From the NCBI RefSeq assembly GCF_022429565.1, contig NZ_CP092487.1, positions 2,374,001 through 2,438,000 of the forward strand: a stretch of 64,000 bases of DNA, given 5' to 3'. Below are positions 54,732 to 63,489 of the stretch, piece by piece. How positions within the stretch are numbered: position 1 is the first letter of the stretch; each line of letters starts with the position of its first letter. Both the position numbers and the translations under genes were made by a program. Under the pieces are notes generated by a model. That model did no database searches. It had not been told where the DNA came from and saw only the letters and a program-made list of their open reading frames with translations. This DNA is from Lutibacter sp. A64 (GTDB taxonomy: Bacteria > Bacteroidota > Bacteroidia > Flavobacteriales > Flavobacteriaceae).

Positions 54732-56063
54732 ATGGAAGATATGATTTTCTACGATAGATTGCAGTTTGCATTTACTATCACATTTCACTATATATTTCCA
54801 CAATTAACAATGGGGTTATCTTTAATCATTGTTTTTTTTAAATGGAAATTTTTAAGAACAAAGATTCAAAAATACAACGATGCTGCATTATTTTTTATGA
54901 AAATATTTGCTATTAATTTTACAATGGGAGTTGTTACAGGAATTCCTATGGAGTTTCAATTTGGAACAAATTGGGCTAAATTTTCTGAATTAACAGGTGG
55001 AATTATCGGCCAAACATTAGCAATGGAAGGAATGTTTTCTTTCTTTTTAGAATCTTCATTTCTAGCCTTATTTATTTTTGGTGAAAAATTAATGGGACAA
55101 AAACTGCATTTTTTAACAGGATTTTTAGTGTTTTTAGGTTCTTGGGCAAGCGGTTGGTTTATATTAGCCACTAACGCTTGGATGCAACACCCTGTTGGAT
55201 ATGAAATTTTAGATAATGGTAAATTTGTACTAGAAAATTTTTCAGAATTATTTAGTAATCCTTGGTTAATCCCTGCTTTTTTACACAATCAATTTGCTTC
55301 TGTAGTTACTTCTGCTTTTGTAGTGGCAAGTATTGGAGCCTTTTATATTTTAAGAAATAAAAACTTAGAACACGGAAAATTATTTTTAAAAACCGGAGTT
55401 ATTTTTGGATTAGTATCTAGTTTATTAGTTGCATTTCCAACAGGAGATTGGAATGCTAAAAATGTAGCTAAATACCAACCTGCAGCTTTTGCAGCAATGG
55501 AAGGTATTTTTGAAACCGAAGATGCTGGTGCCGAAATTGTGCTTATAGGACAGCCAAATATGGTTGAAAAAAAATTAGACAATAAAATTGCCGTTCCAAA
55601 TATTTTAAGCTTTTTAACCTATCAAGATTGGAACAAACAAATTGCCGGAATGGACCAATTTAAAAAAGAAGAATTGCCAGATAATATTCCTGCACTATAC
55701 TATTCTTACCATATTATGGTTGGATTAGGTACAATTTTTATAGGTATTATGTTTCTAGCTGCTTTTTTTCTTTGGAAGAAAAAATTACACACAATTAAAC
55801 CGTTGCTTTGGAGTATTATGTTTTTAGTACCGTTTCCTTATATAGCCAATATTACCGGTTGGTATGTTGCAGAATTAGGTAGACAACCATACTTGGTTTA
55901 TGGGCTATTAAAAACTAGTGAAGGTGTTTCTCCTACAGTTTCTTCAGGAAACACCCTGTTTACACTCTTAGGTTTTGTAGGCCTATATATGCTACTTGGA
56001 TTGTTATTTTTAATATTAGTTGGTAAAACTATTCATCAAGGTCCTAAACCTGTAAAACATTAA
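54732..56063 (+). CDS. cydA: Cytochrome bd ubiquinol oxidase subunit I
   Basis: This 443-residue membrane protein has the CydA signature: early His in TITFHYIFPQLTMG, GIPMEFQFGTNW, GSWASGWFILATNAWMQHPV, and ITGWYVAELGRQPYLVYGLL. The last motif has Tyr where most CydA have Trp (GRQPW). The Q-loop is short, as in Bacteroidota and Gram-positive types. The enzyme reduces O2 at low oxygen tension using a quinol. A weak -7 element (TACTTTCG at 54686-54693) lies upstream. cydB follows after 3 bp. Confidence 0.96.
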   Translation: MEDMIFYDRLQFAFTITFHYIFPQLTMGLSLIIVFFKWKFLRTKIQKYNDAALFFMKIFAINFTMGVVTGIPMEFQFGTNWAKFSELTGGIIGQTLAMEGMFSFFLESSFLALFIFGEKLMGQKLHFLTGFLVFLGSWASGWFILATNAWMQHPVGYEILDNGKFVLENFSELFSNPWLIPAFLHNQFASVVTSAFVVASIGAFYILRNKNLEHGKLFLKTGVIFGLVSSLLVAFPTGDWNAKNVAKYQPAAFAAMEGIFETEDAGAEIVLIGQPNMVEKKLDNKIAVPNILSFLTYQDWNKQIAGMDQFKKEELPDNIPALYYSYHIMVGLGTIFIGIMFLAAFFLWKKKLHTIKPLLWSIMFLVPFPYIANITGWYVAELGRQPYLVYGLLKTSEGVSPTVSSGNTLFTLLGFVGLYMLLGLLFLILVGKTIHQGPKPVKH

Positions 56064-56066
56064 ATT

Positions 56067-57140
56067 ATGGAACTATTTTGGTATATTATTATTGCACTTG
56101 TATTAGCTATTTTCTTTGTTTTAGATGGTTATAATTTTGGTACAGGTATTATTCATTTATTCTTTGCAAAAAAAGAAAAAGATAAAAAAGTTGTAGCTAA
56201 AGCTGCCGGACTATTTTGGGATTTTAATGAAGTTTGGCTTGTTGCAGGTGGTGGAATGCTCTTTATGGCTTTTCCAACATTTTATGCATCTGTATTTAGC
56301 GGTTTCTATTTACCACTAATTATTGTGCTTTGGTTAATTGTATTTAGAGCCATTGGGTTAGAGTTTAGAGGTCAGTTTAACAATAAAATGTGGACTTCAA
56401 TATGGGATACTTCATTTGGTATTTCTAGCTTATTATTGGCTTTATTTTTTGGTATTGCCCTTGGAAACATAGTTAGAGGTGTAAATTTAGGAGGTGTTGA
56501 AAATAGTAATTCTTTATATGAAGCACATTACTTTTTCTTACCGTTATGGGACAGTAGTTTTAGTCCACTAACCGAACACCCTGGTGTTATAGATTGGTTT
56601 ACAATAATTATTGGAATTATTGCTGTAGTAACTTTAGCAATTCACGGAGCTACGTGGATTCGCCTAAAAACAAATGCTTCTATTAATGAAAAATTAAAAA
56701 AAGCAATTTTTAATTTAAACATTGCCTTAGCTGTTTTAACCATATTCTCTTTAATTATATGGCAAATTGTTAATCCAAATGCCTTAACTAATTTTATTGA
56801 AAGACCATATTTATTAATTTTTCCAATTTTATATTTAATCGGGTTAATCGGATTGTTTTTTATTAAGAAAATTAAAAAAGATGTTCATAGTTTTATCCTT
56901 TCAACACTATTAATAATTGGAGGAATTACATCATCTTTAGCTTCAATATTCCCTGTAATATTACCTTCTACAAACCCAGTAAACGATTCATTAACAATTT
57001 ACAATACAGCGGCCTCTAATTACGGATTATCTGTTGCATTTAATTGGGCAATTGTGGGTATTATTTTACTTGCAATTTATATTATTATTCAAAGAAGACT
57101 TTTAAAAGGAAAAATTGACAAGATGGATTACGGACATTAA
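56067..57140 (+). CDS. cydB: Cytochrome bd ubiquinol oxidase subunit II
   Basis: This 357-residue membrane protein carries the CydB N-terminus FVLDGYNFGTGIIH, then WDFNEVWLVAGGGMLFMAFP and eight or nine transmembrane helices. It stabilises the haem-bearing CydA subunit. The gene follows cydA by 3 bp and is followed within 10 bp by a small membrane protein gene and a His-rich NifX-like gene, which may be accessory to oxidase assembly or metal balance. Confidence 0.96.
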   Translation: MELFWYIIIALVLAIFFVLDGYNFGTGIIHLFFAKKEKDKKVVAKAAGLFWDFNEVWLVAGGGMLFMAFPTFYASVFSGFYLPLIIVLWLIVFRAIGLEFRGQFNNKMWTSIWDTSFGISSLLLALFFGIALGNIVRGVNLGGVENSNSLYEAHYFFLPLWDSSFSPLTEHPGVIDWFTIIIGIIAVVTLAIHGATWIRLKTNASINEKLKKAIFNLNIALAVLTIFSLIIWQIVNPNALTNFIERPYLLIFPILYLIGLIGLFFIKKIKKDVHSFILSTLLIIGGITSSLASIFPVILPSTNPVNDSLTIYNTAASNYGLSVAFNWAIVGIILLAIYIIIQRRLLKGKIDKMDYGH

Positions 57141-57150
57141 TTTAATAATT

Positions 57151-57453
57151 ATGACTGCAACTTTAATTTCATTAATTAGTATTTTAATAGGTATAATTGG
57201 AGCTAATACAACTGCTATTACTTTTAAAAAACATTCGTTAGGTGTTATTGGAAACACCATTGTAGGAGTATTTGGAAGCATACTTTTTATTAAATCTTTT
57301 GGTCGTTTAGGTTTTGATCCTTTTACAATAGTGCAGTCAGGAAACATTAATTTTAGCCTTCTTTTATTAAATTTATTAGTTTCATTTTTAGGAGGTGCAA
57401 TTGCCTTAATACTAATTAAAAAGTTAAAACTAATTCTAAATAAAAACTCATGA
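57151..57453 (+). CDS. Small membrane protein in the cyd operon
   Basis: The start is placed at the ATG at 57151 (MTATLISLISILIGIIGANT); the longer frame would overlap the end of cydB. The product is 100 residues with three hydrophobic helices, Gly-rich GVIGNTIVGVFGSILFIKSF and LLLLNLLVSFLGGAIALILI. It resembles the GlsB/YeaQ-type small membrane proteins but is not clearly one. Its stop overlaps the start of the next gene (ATGA), so it is translated in line with cydAB. Confidence 0.75.
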   Translation: MTATLISLISILIGIIGANTTAITFKKHSLGVIGNTIVGVFGSILFIKSFGRLGFDPFTIVQSGNINFSLLLLNLLVSFLGGAIALILIKKLKLILNKNS

Positions 57454-57824
57454 AAATAGCAATACCAACAAACGATAGAATCTCTATTGCAAAAAGAACT
57501 GGAAGAGCTTCAGAATTTGCATTTTACACCATTGAAAACAGAGAAATTAAATCTGTTATTTACAAAAAAAACACGCATAGTCACAATAACCACGACAGAA
57601 ATGAAGGACATCATCATGGTGAACACGAAGAACACGACCATAGCGAGCATCATGAACATGGAGAACACAGTCACGACGATCTTTTAGAAATTTTAACTGA
57701 TATAGATCTTATATTAGTTAGAGCCGTTGGAAAATACATGCGTAAAACACTAAAAAAAGGAGATTTCGAGTATAAATTAGTAAAAATTGATCCTATTTCT
57801 GAAATTTTAAAAGACTATTTATAA
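57450..57824 (+). CDS. NifX/NafY-type domain protein with His-rich insertion
   Basis: This 124-residue protein starts MKIAIPTNDRISIAKRTGRA and has the FeMo-cofactor-binding-like (PF02579) layout: FAFYTIENREIKSVIY, then LTDIDLILVRAVGKYMRKTL and KIDPISEILKDY. Between them, at about residues 46-76, lies a His/Glu/Asp-rich stretch with over a dozen His residues (HHHGEHEEHDHSEHHEHGEH). Family members without nitrogenase bind iron clusters or regulate metal proteins. The His stretch suggests a metal chaperone. Overlap with the previous gene places it in the cydAB operon. Confidence 0.8.
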   Translation: MKIAIPTNDRISIAKRTGRASEFAFYTIENREIKSVIYKKNTHSHNNHDRNEGHHHGEHEEHDHSEHHEHGEHSHDDLLEILTDIDLILVRAVGKYMRKTLKKGDFEYKLVKIDPISEILKDYL

Positions 57825-57882
57825 TACACTCTAAAAAATAATATCGAAAAATTAGTTATTTTTATTGTTGAATTTTAAAAAA

Positions 57883-58272
57883 ATGAACATAAAATATAAA
57901 AAAAGACATTTAAAAATTAATCTAATTTTTGGAATTGTTTGGCTAATATTTGGATTACTAAGCATTTTCACTAAAGAAAAGACTTATTGGACAGATTATG
58001 GATATATCGTAATTTCAATCTTATATTTACTTACATATTTTTACCAAAAACAATATAAATATATAACCATTGAAAACGGAATTTTAAAGATAAATGGTGC
58101 TTTTGGAAAAAAAATTAACCTATCTGAAGTAAAACAAATTAAAAAATTTGCTGGAGATTATATTCTAAAAACCAATAAAAAAGAATTGACAATCAATACA
58201 CAAATAATAGACCCAGATTCACTTATAGAATTAAATACTGAATTGGAAAAGTTGAATGTTAAATGGAATTAA
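57883..58272 (+). CDS. Small membrane protein with PH-like C-terminal domain
   Basis: The start is set at the ATG at 57883 (MNIKYKKRHLKINL); an alternative upstream TTG at 57865 is weaker. The product is 129 residues: two transmembrane helices (LIFGIVWLIFGLLSIF, YIVISILYLLTYFY), then a beta-rich domain (KYITIENGILKINGAFGKKI, VKQIKKFAGDYILKTNKK) with the feel of bacterial PH-like modules. The function is unknown. Confidence 0.65.
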   Translation: MNIKYKKRHLKINLIFGIVWLIFGLLSIFTKEKTYWTDYGYIVISILYLLTYFYQKQYKYITIENGILKINGAFGKKINLSEVKQIKKFAGDYILKTNKKELTINTQIIDPDSLIELNTELEKLNVKWN

Positions 58273-58286
58273 AAACTGAGTTAAAA

Positions 58287-59753
58287 TTATAACACATCCA
58301 ATTCAATAGGTTCAATACGTTTTATTCCTTTTCTATTCATAATTACAAGGTACCGTTTAAACTCTATTCCTTTTTCAGTATAAAATTTTTGTATTAGATT
58401 AATATGGTAAATTCTATTGCCAACTCTATTTATAATTTTACCTTTTTTTAATAAAGAATATTCTTTTTTAGGATCATCCATTTGTGTAGTAAATCTATAC
58501 AAATTTATACGTGTAATATCTACTATACTATTTAATCTATTGTCTGAAATTTCTTCACCAAATTTTTTAGGGTAAATAACAATCTTTTTTTTGTACTGAA
58601 TAATTTGCTCTCCTAAAAAATTATAATCAGCATCTATAAATTTATTTTTTAAACGATGTTTTTTAACTTTAGGACCTAATTTATTAAAAGGAACAAATGT
58701 AAAATTCTCTTTAACAATACCAATTAAATTTGTTGCCGAATCTTTAATTTTTATATTAAAATCGTGATAAAACGAACTTGCTTTGCTTACAAATAATAAA
58801 CCAATAGAAGCCTTTATTCTATCTTTAAACATATAACCTACAACCAAAGCAATAAAAAAAGGCAAGGTAAAATTACCATATACTTGTTGGTAATAAAAAG
58901 CAATTGCAGTTGAAAAAACCATAGCTAAACCAGCTGCTAAAGCAAATATAGATTGCTCAAAAAAGGTTCCATCTTTTCTAATATCTCTATTTAAAAACAA
59001 CACACTTTCTATAAACTTTTTTAACTGACTTCTTTTATGAAACAACATTTCATCAAAAAAATCTTCGTTATCGGTTACGTCAAAGTTCTGTGTTTTTCTA
59101 TAGGTTTGTTCTTCTTTTATAAAGCCAATTAACTCTTTTAATAGCTCTTTCTCTACATTTTTAATTTTAAAATTTTCTAACCAGATAATAAGATGATAAT
59201 TTGTAATATTACTTATATATTCATCTCCATATTTTATGGTGTTTTTTAAATCCTCATCAATTTCTAACGCATCAACATTTACCACTAAACTTCTATAAGT
59301 TGCTAATACTTTTTTAAGTTTTTCAAAACATTTAATAATATTATTAATTTCGAGCTTTTTATTTTCCTTTAAAATTAAAGTTTTATTTTTAAGTGTATTA
59401 TTTAAAATAGCACCTAACATTTTAACTCTAGATTCAAATTCTAACTTATTTTTTTTTGAAACTTTTTTACTTGATATTTTTTTTACAATCTTTATTAATT
59501 GATGTAAGGGACCCGATTTTAAATTAAGAATTTCATCTAAAGTATATTCAGATGCATTGTACCTAATATACACTTTTACATCGTTATAAAATTTAGATTT
59601 TGGATATGTTTGAGTATTAATATTTAAACCATTTGGAATAAAAAGATACGTAATAGTACTATAATTGGTTTTCTTTTTTTCTGAAATAATTTCATAAATA
59701 GATTTTATTTCTAAAGAAAAATTATCGTGTATTTTTACATTATCGTATATCAT
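58287..59753 (-). CDS. Conserved-looking two-span membrane protein, unknown function
   Basis: This 488-residue protein is rich in Lys and Asn and begins with a cytosolic domain of about 270 residues without recognised motifs. Two transmembrane helices follow near 275-320 (SIFALAAGLAMVFSTAIAFY, LPFFIALVVGYMFKDRIKAS), then a cytosolic C-terminal domain (FVPFNKLGPKVKKH, SIVDITRINLYRFTTQM). It is 53 bp downstream of the SLC13 permease gene, and with the CYTH genes forms a co-oriented set. I do not know the family. Confidence 0.6.
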   Translation of the reverse strand: MIYDNVKIHDNFSLEIKSIYEIISEKKKTNYSTITYLFIPNGLNINTQTYPKSKFYNDVKVYIRYNASEYTLDEILNLKSGPLHQLIKIVKKISSKKVSKKNKLEFESRVKMLGAILNNTLKNKTLILKENKKLEINNIIKCFEKLKKVLATYRSLVVNVDALEIDEDLKNTIKYGDEYISNITNYHLIIWLENFKIKNVEKELLKELIGFIKEEQTYRKTQNFDVTDNEDFFDEMLFHKRSQLKKFIESVLFLNRDIRKDGTFFEQSIFALAAGLAMVFSTAIAFYYQQVYGNFTLPFFIALVVGYMFKDRIKASIGLLFVSKASSFYHDFNIKIKDSATNLIGIVKENFTFVPFNKLGPKVKKHRLKNKFIDADYNFLGEQIIQYKKKIVIYPKKFGEEISDNRLNSIVDITRINLYRFTTQMDDPKKEYSLLKKGKIINRVGNRIYHINLIQKFYTEKGIEFKRYLVIMNRKGIKRIEPIELDVL

Positions 59754-59806
59754 TTCTGCTTAGTATCTGGCATCTCTAGTATTTGGTAACATTAACCTCC
59801 AAAATA

Positions 59807-61402
59807 CTAAAATAAACCATTTGGAGTAATACCCAACCATTTAAAATAAGTCATAGCCATTAGTATAGACATAACCCAAGCTATTATCTGCATTGTAAAA
59901 CCAAATTTAAATCCATCGGACATACTATAATGATTTGTAGAGTATGATAATAACGCTGGTTTACTATTAAATGGTAATGTATACACATGTTCTATTAACA
60001 TTGCTACCGGAAATGCCAAACTCATAATTGAAAAATTAAAACGTGTTGCAATACCTATAGCTATTGGAATAAAAATCATTGCTCGCATAGTTTTAGACTG
60101 CATAAATAAGGCACTAAAAATCATTGCAGCAGTAAGCACAACATATAAAACCCAAAACGGAGTTTCTGCTCCAAAACCTAAAGCATCAAACGATGCATTT
60201 ACAGAAATTGAAGGAAGATCTGTAACTTTAAAGCCTGCTCCTAAAGTATAAGCACCGGCAGAGAACAATAATAAATGCCAAGGAATATCTACATCATTCC
60301 ATTTTACTATACCAATTTTTGGCATTAAAGCAATAATTGCACCAACAAAAGCTACAGCAGTTGGACTAACACCATGCCATTTATCTGTAACCCATAAGGC
60401 AAGTATACTTACAAAAATTACAATTGATTTAATTTCTGTAAACGAAATTTTACCAAGATCTTTTAAATCCTTTTTAAGGCTTTCCATACCTCCAGGAATA
60501 CTTGGTTTACTTTCTTCTTTTTTTATTGGAAAAATAATTTTAATACCAATTATCCATCCAATTAACATTAAAGCCATTGCTACAGGAAATGATGCCACCA
60601 TCCATTCAGAGAAAAATATATCACTTCCAACGGCACCAGCTATTAACGATGCTGCTAACAAATTAGCTCCAGAACCCGTTAAAAATGAACTTGCTCCCAT
60701 ATTATTTTGAAATAAATTTTGAAGTAAAACATTACGCCCTACATTATTTTTTTTACCGTTTGAAGCTCCATAAATTGCAGCAACTACCATAAATACTGGT
60801 AATAAAATAGCTGTTTTTGCAGTAGTTGCTGAAATAAATAAAGACAATACAACATTAATAACCATAAAACTTAAAATAACAGACGAAGCACTTTTTCCAA
60901 ATTTAATTATAAACCAAAGTGCAAATCTTTTAGCTACTCCGGTTGCTACTAACATACTGGCTAAAACAAACGACATAATGTTTAACCACATTACTTTATG
61001 ACCTAATTGTGCATAGGCCACTTGTTCTGGCAATACTTGTGTTAACACCAAAGCTATTATCAAAATTAACGAGGTTAAATAATTTGGAATTGCTTCTGTA
61101 ATCCATAAAATTAAGGAAGAAACAAAAATTGCTAGCATTGCTTTATTAGAAAAAATAAATTTTTCTAACCCAATGTTTTCTAGATTATTATGTGCACTTT
61201 CACTTAAATTTGAGACATCTAAATTATCTAAGAATGGTATTTTTAAAACAAATAAAATAAGTACAAAAGAAATAATTGCCAATGGCCCACCAATTCGCAT
61301 TAAAAATTGTTCAAATTTAGATTTTTCCCTTTTGGGAAGTTTCTCCATTCGATAATTTTTCATGTCTAGTACGTCAAACCCGTCTTTTAATATTGCACTC
61401 AT
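59807..61402 (-). CDS. SLC13/DASS-family sodium-coupled anion transporter
   Basis: This 531-residue membrane protein has the DASS layout: an N-terminal cytosolic segment (KLPKREKSKFEQFLMRIGG), about eleven helices, the two paired signature regions FLTGSGANLLAASLI and LPFNSKPALLSYSTNHY, and SATTAKTAILLPVFM. The family carries sulfate, phosphate, di- and tricarboxylates. The motif SNT for the carboxylate-type family reads SGAN here and NSKP in the second half, so the anion cannot be predicted with confidence. CYTH-domain genes lie directly upstream. Confidence 0.88.
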   Translation of the reverse strand: MSAILKDGFDVLDMKNYRMEKLPKREKSKFEQFLMRIGGPLAIISFVLILFVLKIPFLDNLDVSNLSESAHNNLENIGLEKFIFSNKAMLAIFVSSLILWITEAIPNYLTSLILIIALVLTQVLPEQVAYAQLGHKVMWLNIMSFVLASMLVATGVAKRFALWFIIKFGKSASSVILSFMVINVVLSLFISATTAKTAILLPVFMVVAAIYGASNGKKNNVGRNVLLQNLFQNNMGASSFLTGSGANLLAASLIAGAVGSDIFFSEWMVASFPVAMALMLIGWIIGIKIIFPIKKEESKPSIPGGMESLKKDLKDLGKISFTEIKSIVIFVSILALWVTDKWHGVSPTAVAFVGAIIALMPKIGIVKWNDVDIPWHLLLFSAGAYTLGAGFKVTDLPSISVNASFDALGFGAETPFWVLYVVLTAAMIFSALFMQSKTMRAMIFIPIAIGIATRFNFSIMSLAFPVAMLIEHVYTLPFNSKPALLSYSTNHYSMSDGFKFGFTMQIIAWVMSILMAMTYFKWLGITPNGLF

Positions 61403-61441
61403 TTAATTTGTTTTTAAATTATACTTTCAATTAATTTTAAG

Positions 61442-61915
61442 CTATTTCCAGTTTTTATATGGGTTTTTCATTAACATAGAATTGTAATATTTTACTTGTC
61501 CTGTTACCTCTTCTCCTAACCAACTTGGTTTAACAAAGTCTTCATCTTCTGAAGAAAGTTCTACCTCAGCAACTGTTAAGCCTTCATTTTCTCCATAAAA
61601 CTCATCAACTTCAAAAGTATGTTCACCAGAGGTTACATTAAAACGTGTTTTATCTATTACACCTGGTTCACTTATTTTTAATAAATCGGTAGCATCTTTT
61701 ACCGAAATTTCTTTTTCCCATTCAAAACGAGAAGCTCCAGATTTATTTCCTATACCTTTAACTGTAATATATCCTCTGTCGCCTTTAATTCTAATACGAA
61801 CCGTACGCTCTGGAACGGTTGATAAAAATCCTTGAACTATTTTAGTTTGATTAAAAGATTCTTGTTTATAATCATCGTTTTTTACTAAAAACTTTCTTTC
61901 TATTTCTTGTGCCAT
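61442..61915 (-). CDS. CYTH-domain protein (triphosphate tunnel metalloenzyme)
   Basis: This 157-residue protein begins MAQEIERKFLV, the ExExK signature of CYTH proteins (Glu 4, Glu 6, Lys 8). TVRIRIKGDRGYITVKG and FEWEKEIS provide the inner-tunnel basic and acidic residues; GLTVAEVELSSEDEDF and PSWLGEEVTG give the C-terminal EVEL motif. The size and order suit bacterial inorganic triphosphatases. It is the middle of a set of co-oriented genes: possible CYTH-like gene, CYTH gene, SLC13 permease, membrane protein. Confidence 0.93.
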   Translation of the reverse strand: MAQEIERKFLVKNDDYKQESFNQTKIVQGFLSTVPERTVRIRIKGDRGYITVKGIGNKSGASRFEWEKEISVKDATDLLKISEPGVIDKTRFNVTSGEHTFEVDEFYGENEGLTVAEVELSSEDEDFVKPSWLGEEVTGQVKYYNSMLMKNPYKNWK

Positions 61916-62019
61916 TTTGTTATCTATTTATTCTTGTTTAACTGTTTAATTGTAAAGCGCTACACTTAATTTTCACCACTTTTATTTTCAAATTTTGAGC
62001 CTTACAATTTTTAACTCAT

Positions 62020-62661
62020 TTAATTTGCAAGCGGCTTATCAATCCAACCAATTACACGTTTTATGGCTTGTAAATAATTAATGTTTTCGGCACCTTCTAA
62101 TTTACAATCCACAATGGTTTTTTTAATATCGTCTAACTCTGTAGATTCAGAATTTATAGTCACAATTTTGGCTCCATTAACCAATACATTTCCTACTTCA
62201 CACAAGGTATTATTTACCATATACCCAAAGCGTTGTTTGTGCACACGTACTCCTTGTAAATCTGGATTTTCAGCAATCATTTCTAAAAATTCTTCTAATG
62301 TATATGTATCTTTTGTAAGTTCAGGCATTGCTATCTGAAATGCAGGAAAAACGTCGTTTTCTAATACTTGTTTAGATATTGGAAATTCACCTTTCATTAA
62401 AGGATTCCATTGCTCTAAACCATCTACGGTTTGCACATAGGTTTTAATATCCATTTTACCATCGCGTATTTTTGTATTATTAATATCGTTGGTTTTAGAT
62501 AGAATATATATTTCTTCTGAAGTTCTTTCCCAAACTTTTTCTGGAATTGGTACTGATAAACGTGCCATATACTTTGCTTGTAAGTCAAAGTTTTGACCAA
62601 ACGTTCTAAACTCGAAACGAGGTTTTGAAATTTCACCTATTTTCATTGCTGGTTTTGTCAT
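62020..62661 (-). CDS. Possible diverged CYTH-like protein
   Basis: This 213-residue protein does not show the ExExK start, but segments such as RFEFRTFGQNF, TKIRDGKMDIKTYVQTVDGL, VRVHKQRFGYMVNNTLCEVG and KIVTINSESTELDDIKKT follow the order of basic and acidic strands seen in CYTH folds. If the assignment is right, it has lost part of the metal site and may be a regulatory or altered enzyme. It lies 104 bp upstream of the true CYTH gene. It could also be an unrelated conserved protein. Confidence 0.5.
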   Translation of the reverse strand: MTKPAMKIGEISKPRFEFRTFGQNFDLQAKYMARLSVPIPEKVWERTSEEIYILSKTNDINNTKIRDGKMDIKTYVQTVDGLEQWNPLMKGEFPISKQVLENDVFPAFQIAMPELTKDTYTLEEFLEMIAENPDLQGVRVHKQRFGYMVNNTLCEVGNVLVNGAKIVTINSESTELDDIKKTIVDCKLEGAENINYLQAIKRVIGWIDKPLAN

Positions 62662-62689
62662 AATTATATTTATTAATTTTTGTCGGAAT

Positions 62690-63442
62690 TTATTTTATTG
62701 GTTTTTTAAACTTGTAGAGTTTCGAATTTGAATCACTTACTATATAGATAAAATCTTTAGTAACCACTATACCTTCGGCATTACTTACATTTATAGCATA
62801 ACTTTCTATCAATGCTCCTTGTAAACTACATTTATTAACCGTTTTACTTTGATCGCTAACGATCCATAATACATTTAAATCTTTATCATGAAAAATACCT
62901 GAATAATCTGATGCAAAATCTAAATTGTACGATTCTATAATTGAAAAATCGCTTCTTAATCGCATTAATAATCCTGGTTCTTTTTCATTAATAACAAATA
63001 AAGTGTTATCGTTTAAGTTATAAGCAATTCCTTCTAAACCACTGTTAGAATCGTTATTACTATAGATAACTTTATTTTTTTTATAAGTTTTGGCAGTTAA
63101 ATCATATTCAACAACTTCTTTGGTTCTTTCTTCTACTAATACTACTTTATTATTAGAAATTACTGAAATACCTTCAACATCATTTCCATCATATTTATAT
63201 TTTTTCAGTACTTCTCCAGTGGTAGATAATTCATAAATATTATTGGTATCATCACTAACAGTATACAAGGTTGAACCGGAAGCGTTAATTGCTAAACCTG
63301 AAGCTTCTACAACAGCAATTTTATCACTTGAAATTAACTCGAGTTTACCGTTGTTATTTTCTACAACATTGCCCTTATCACAAGCTAAAAAAGAGGTCAT
63401 AAAAACTATGGTAAAACTTAATATTTTACTTAAATGTATCAT
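62690..63442 (-). CDS. SdiA-regulated-type beta-propeller lipoprotein
   Basis: The start is chosen at the ATG at 63440-63442, which gives a lipoprotein signal (FMTSFLACDKG); a longer frame would run through a strong hairpin. The 250-residue protein shows propeller repeats: SGLAINASGSTLYTVSDDTN, VEGISVISNNKVVLVEERT, LEGIAYNLNDNTLFVINEKE, YSGIFHDKDLNVLWIVSDQS. The pattern fits the SdiA-regulated (PF06977) family, which has PQQ-/phytase-like folds. Function is unknown. It follows the partial gene at the window edge. Confidence 0.8.
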   Translation of the reverse strand: MIHLSKILSFTIVFMTSFLACDKGNVVENNNGKLELISSDKIAVVEASGLAINASGSTLYTVSDDTNNIYELSTTGEVLKKYKYDGNDVEGISVISNNKVVLVEERTKEVVEYDLTAKTYKKNKVIYSNNDSNSGLEGIAYNLNDNTLFVINEKEPGLLMRLRSDFSIIESYNLDFASDYSGIFHDKDLNVLWIVSDQSKTVNKCSLQGALIESYAINVSNAEGIVVTKDFIYIVSDSNSKLYKFKKPIK

Positions 63443-63451
63443 TTTAAAAGT

Positions 63452-63479
63452 ACTAGCTTGTGCAAAAACACAAGCTAGT
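63452..63479 (-). terminator. Strong hairpin between the last two minus-strand genes
   Basis: ACTAGCTTGTG (63452-63462) pairs perfectly with 63469-63479 over a 6-nt loop. On the minus strand it is followed by ACTTTT, a weak T run, so it can terminate or partly attenuate the upstream gene. Confidence 0.6.
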
Positions 63480-63489
63480 TTTTTAGTTG

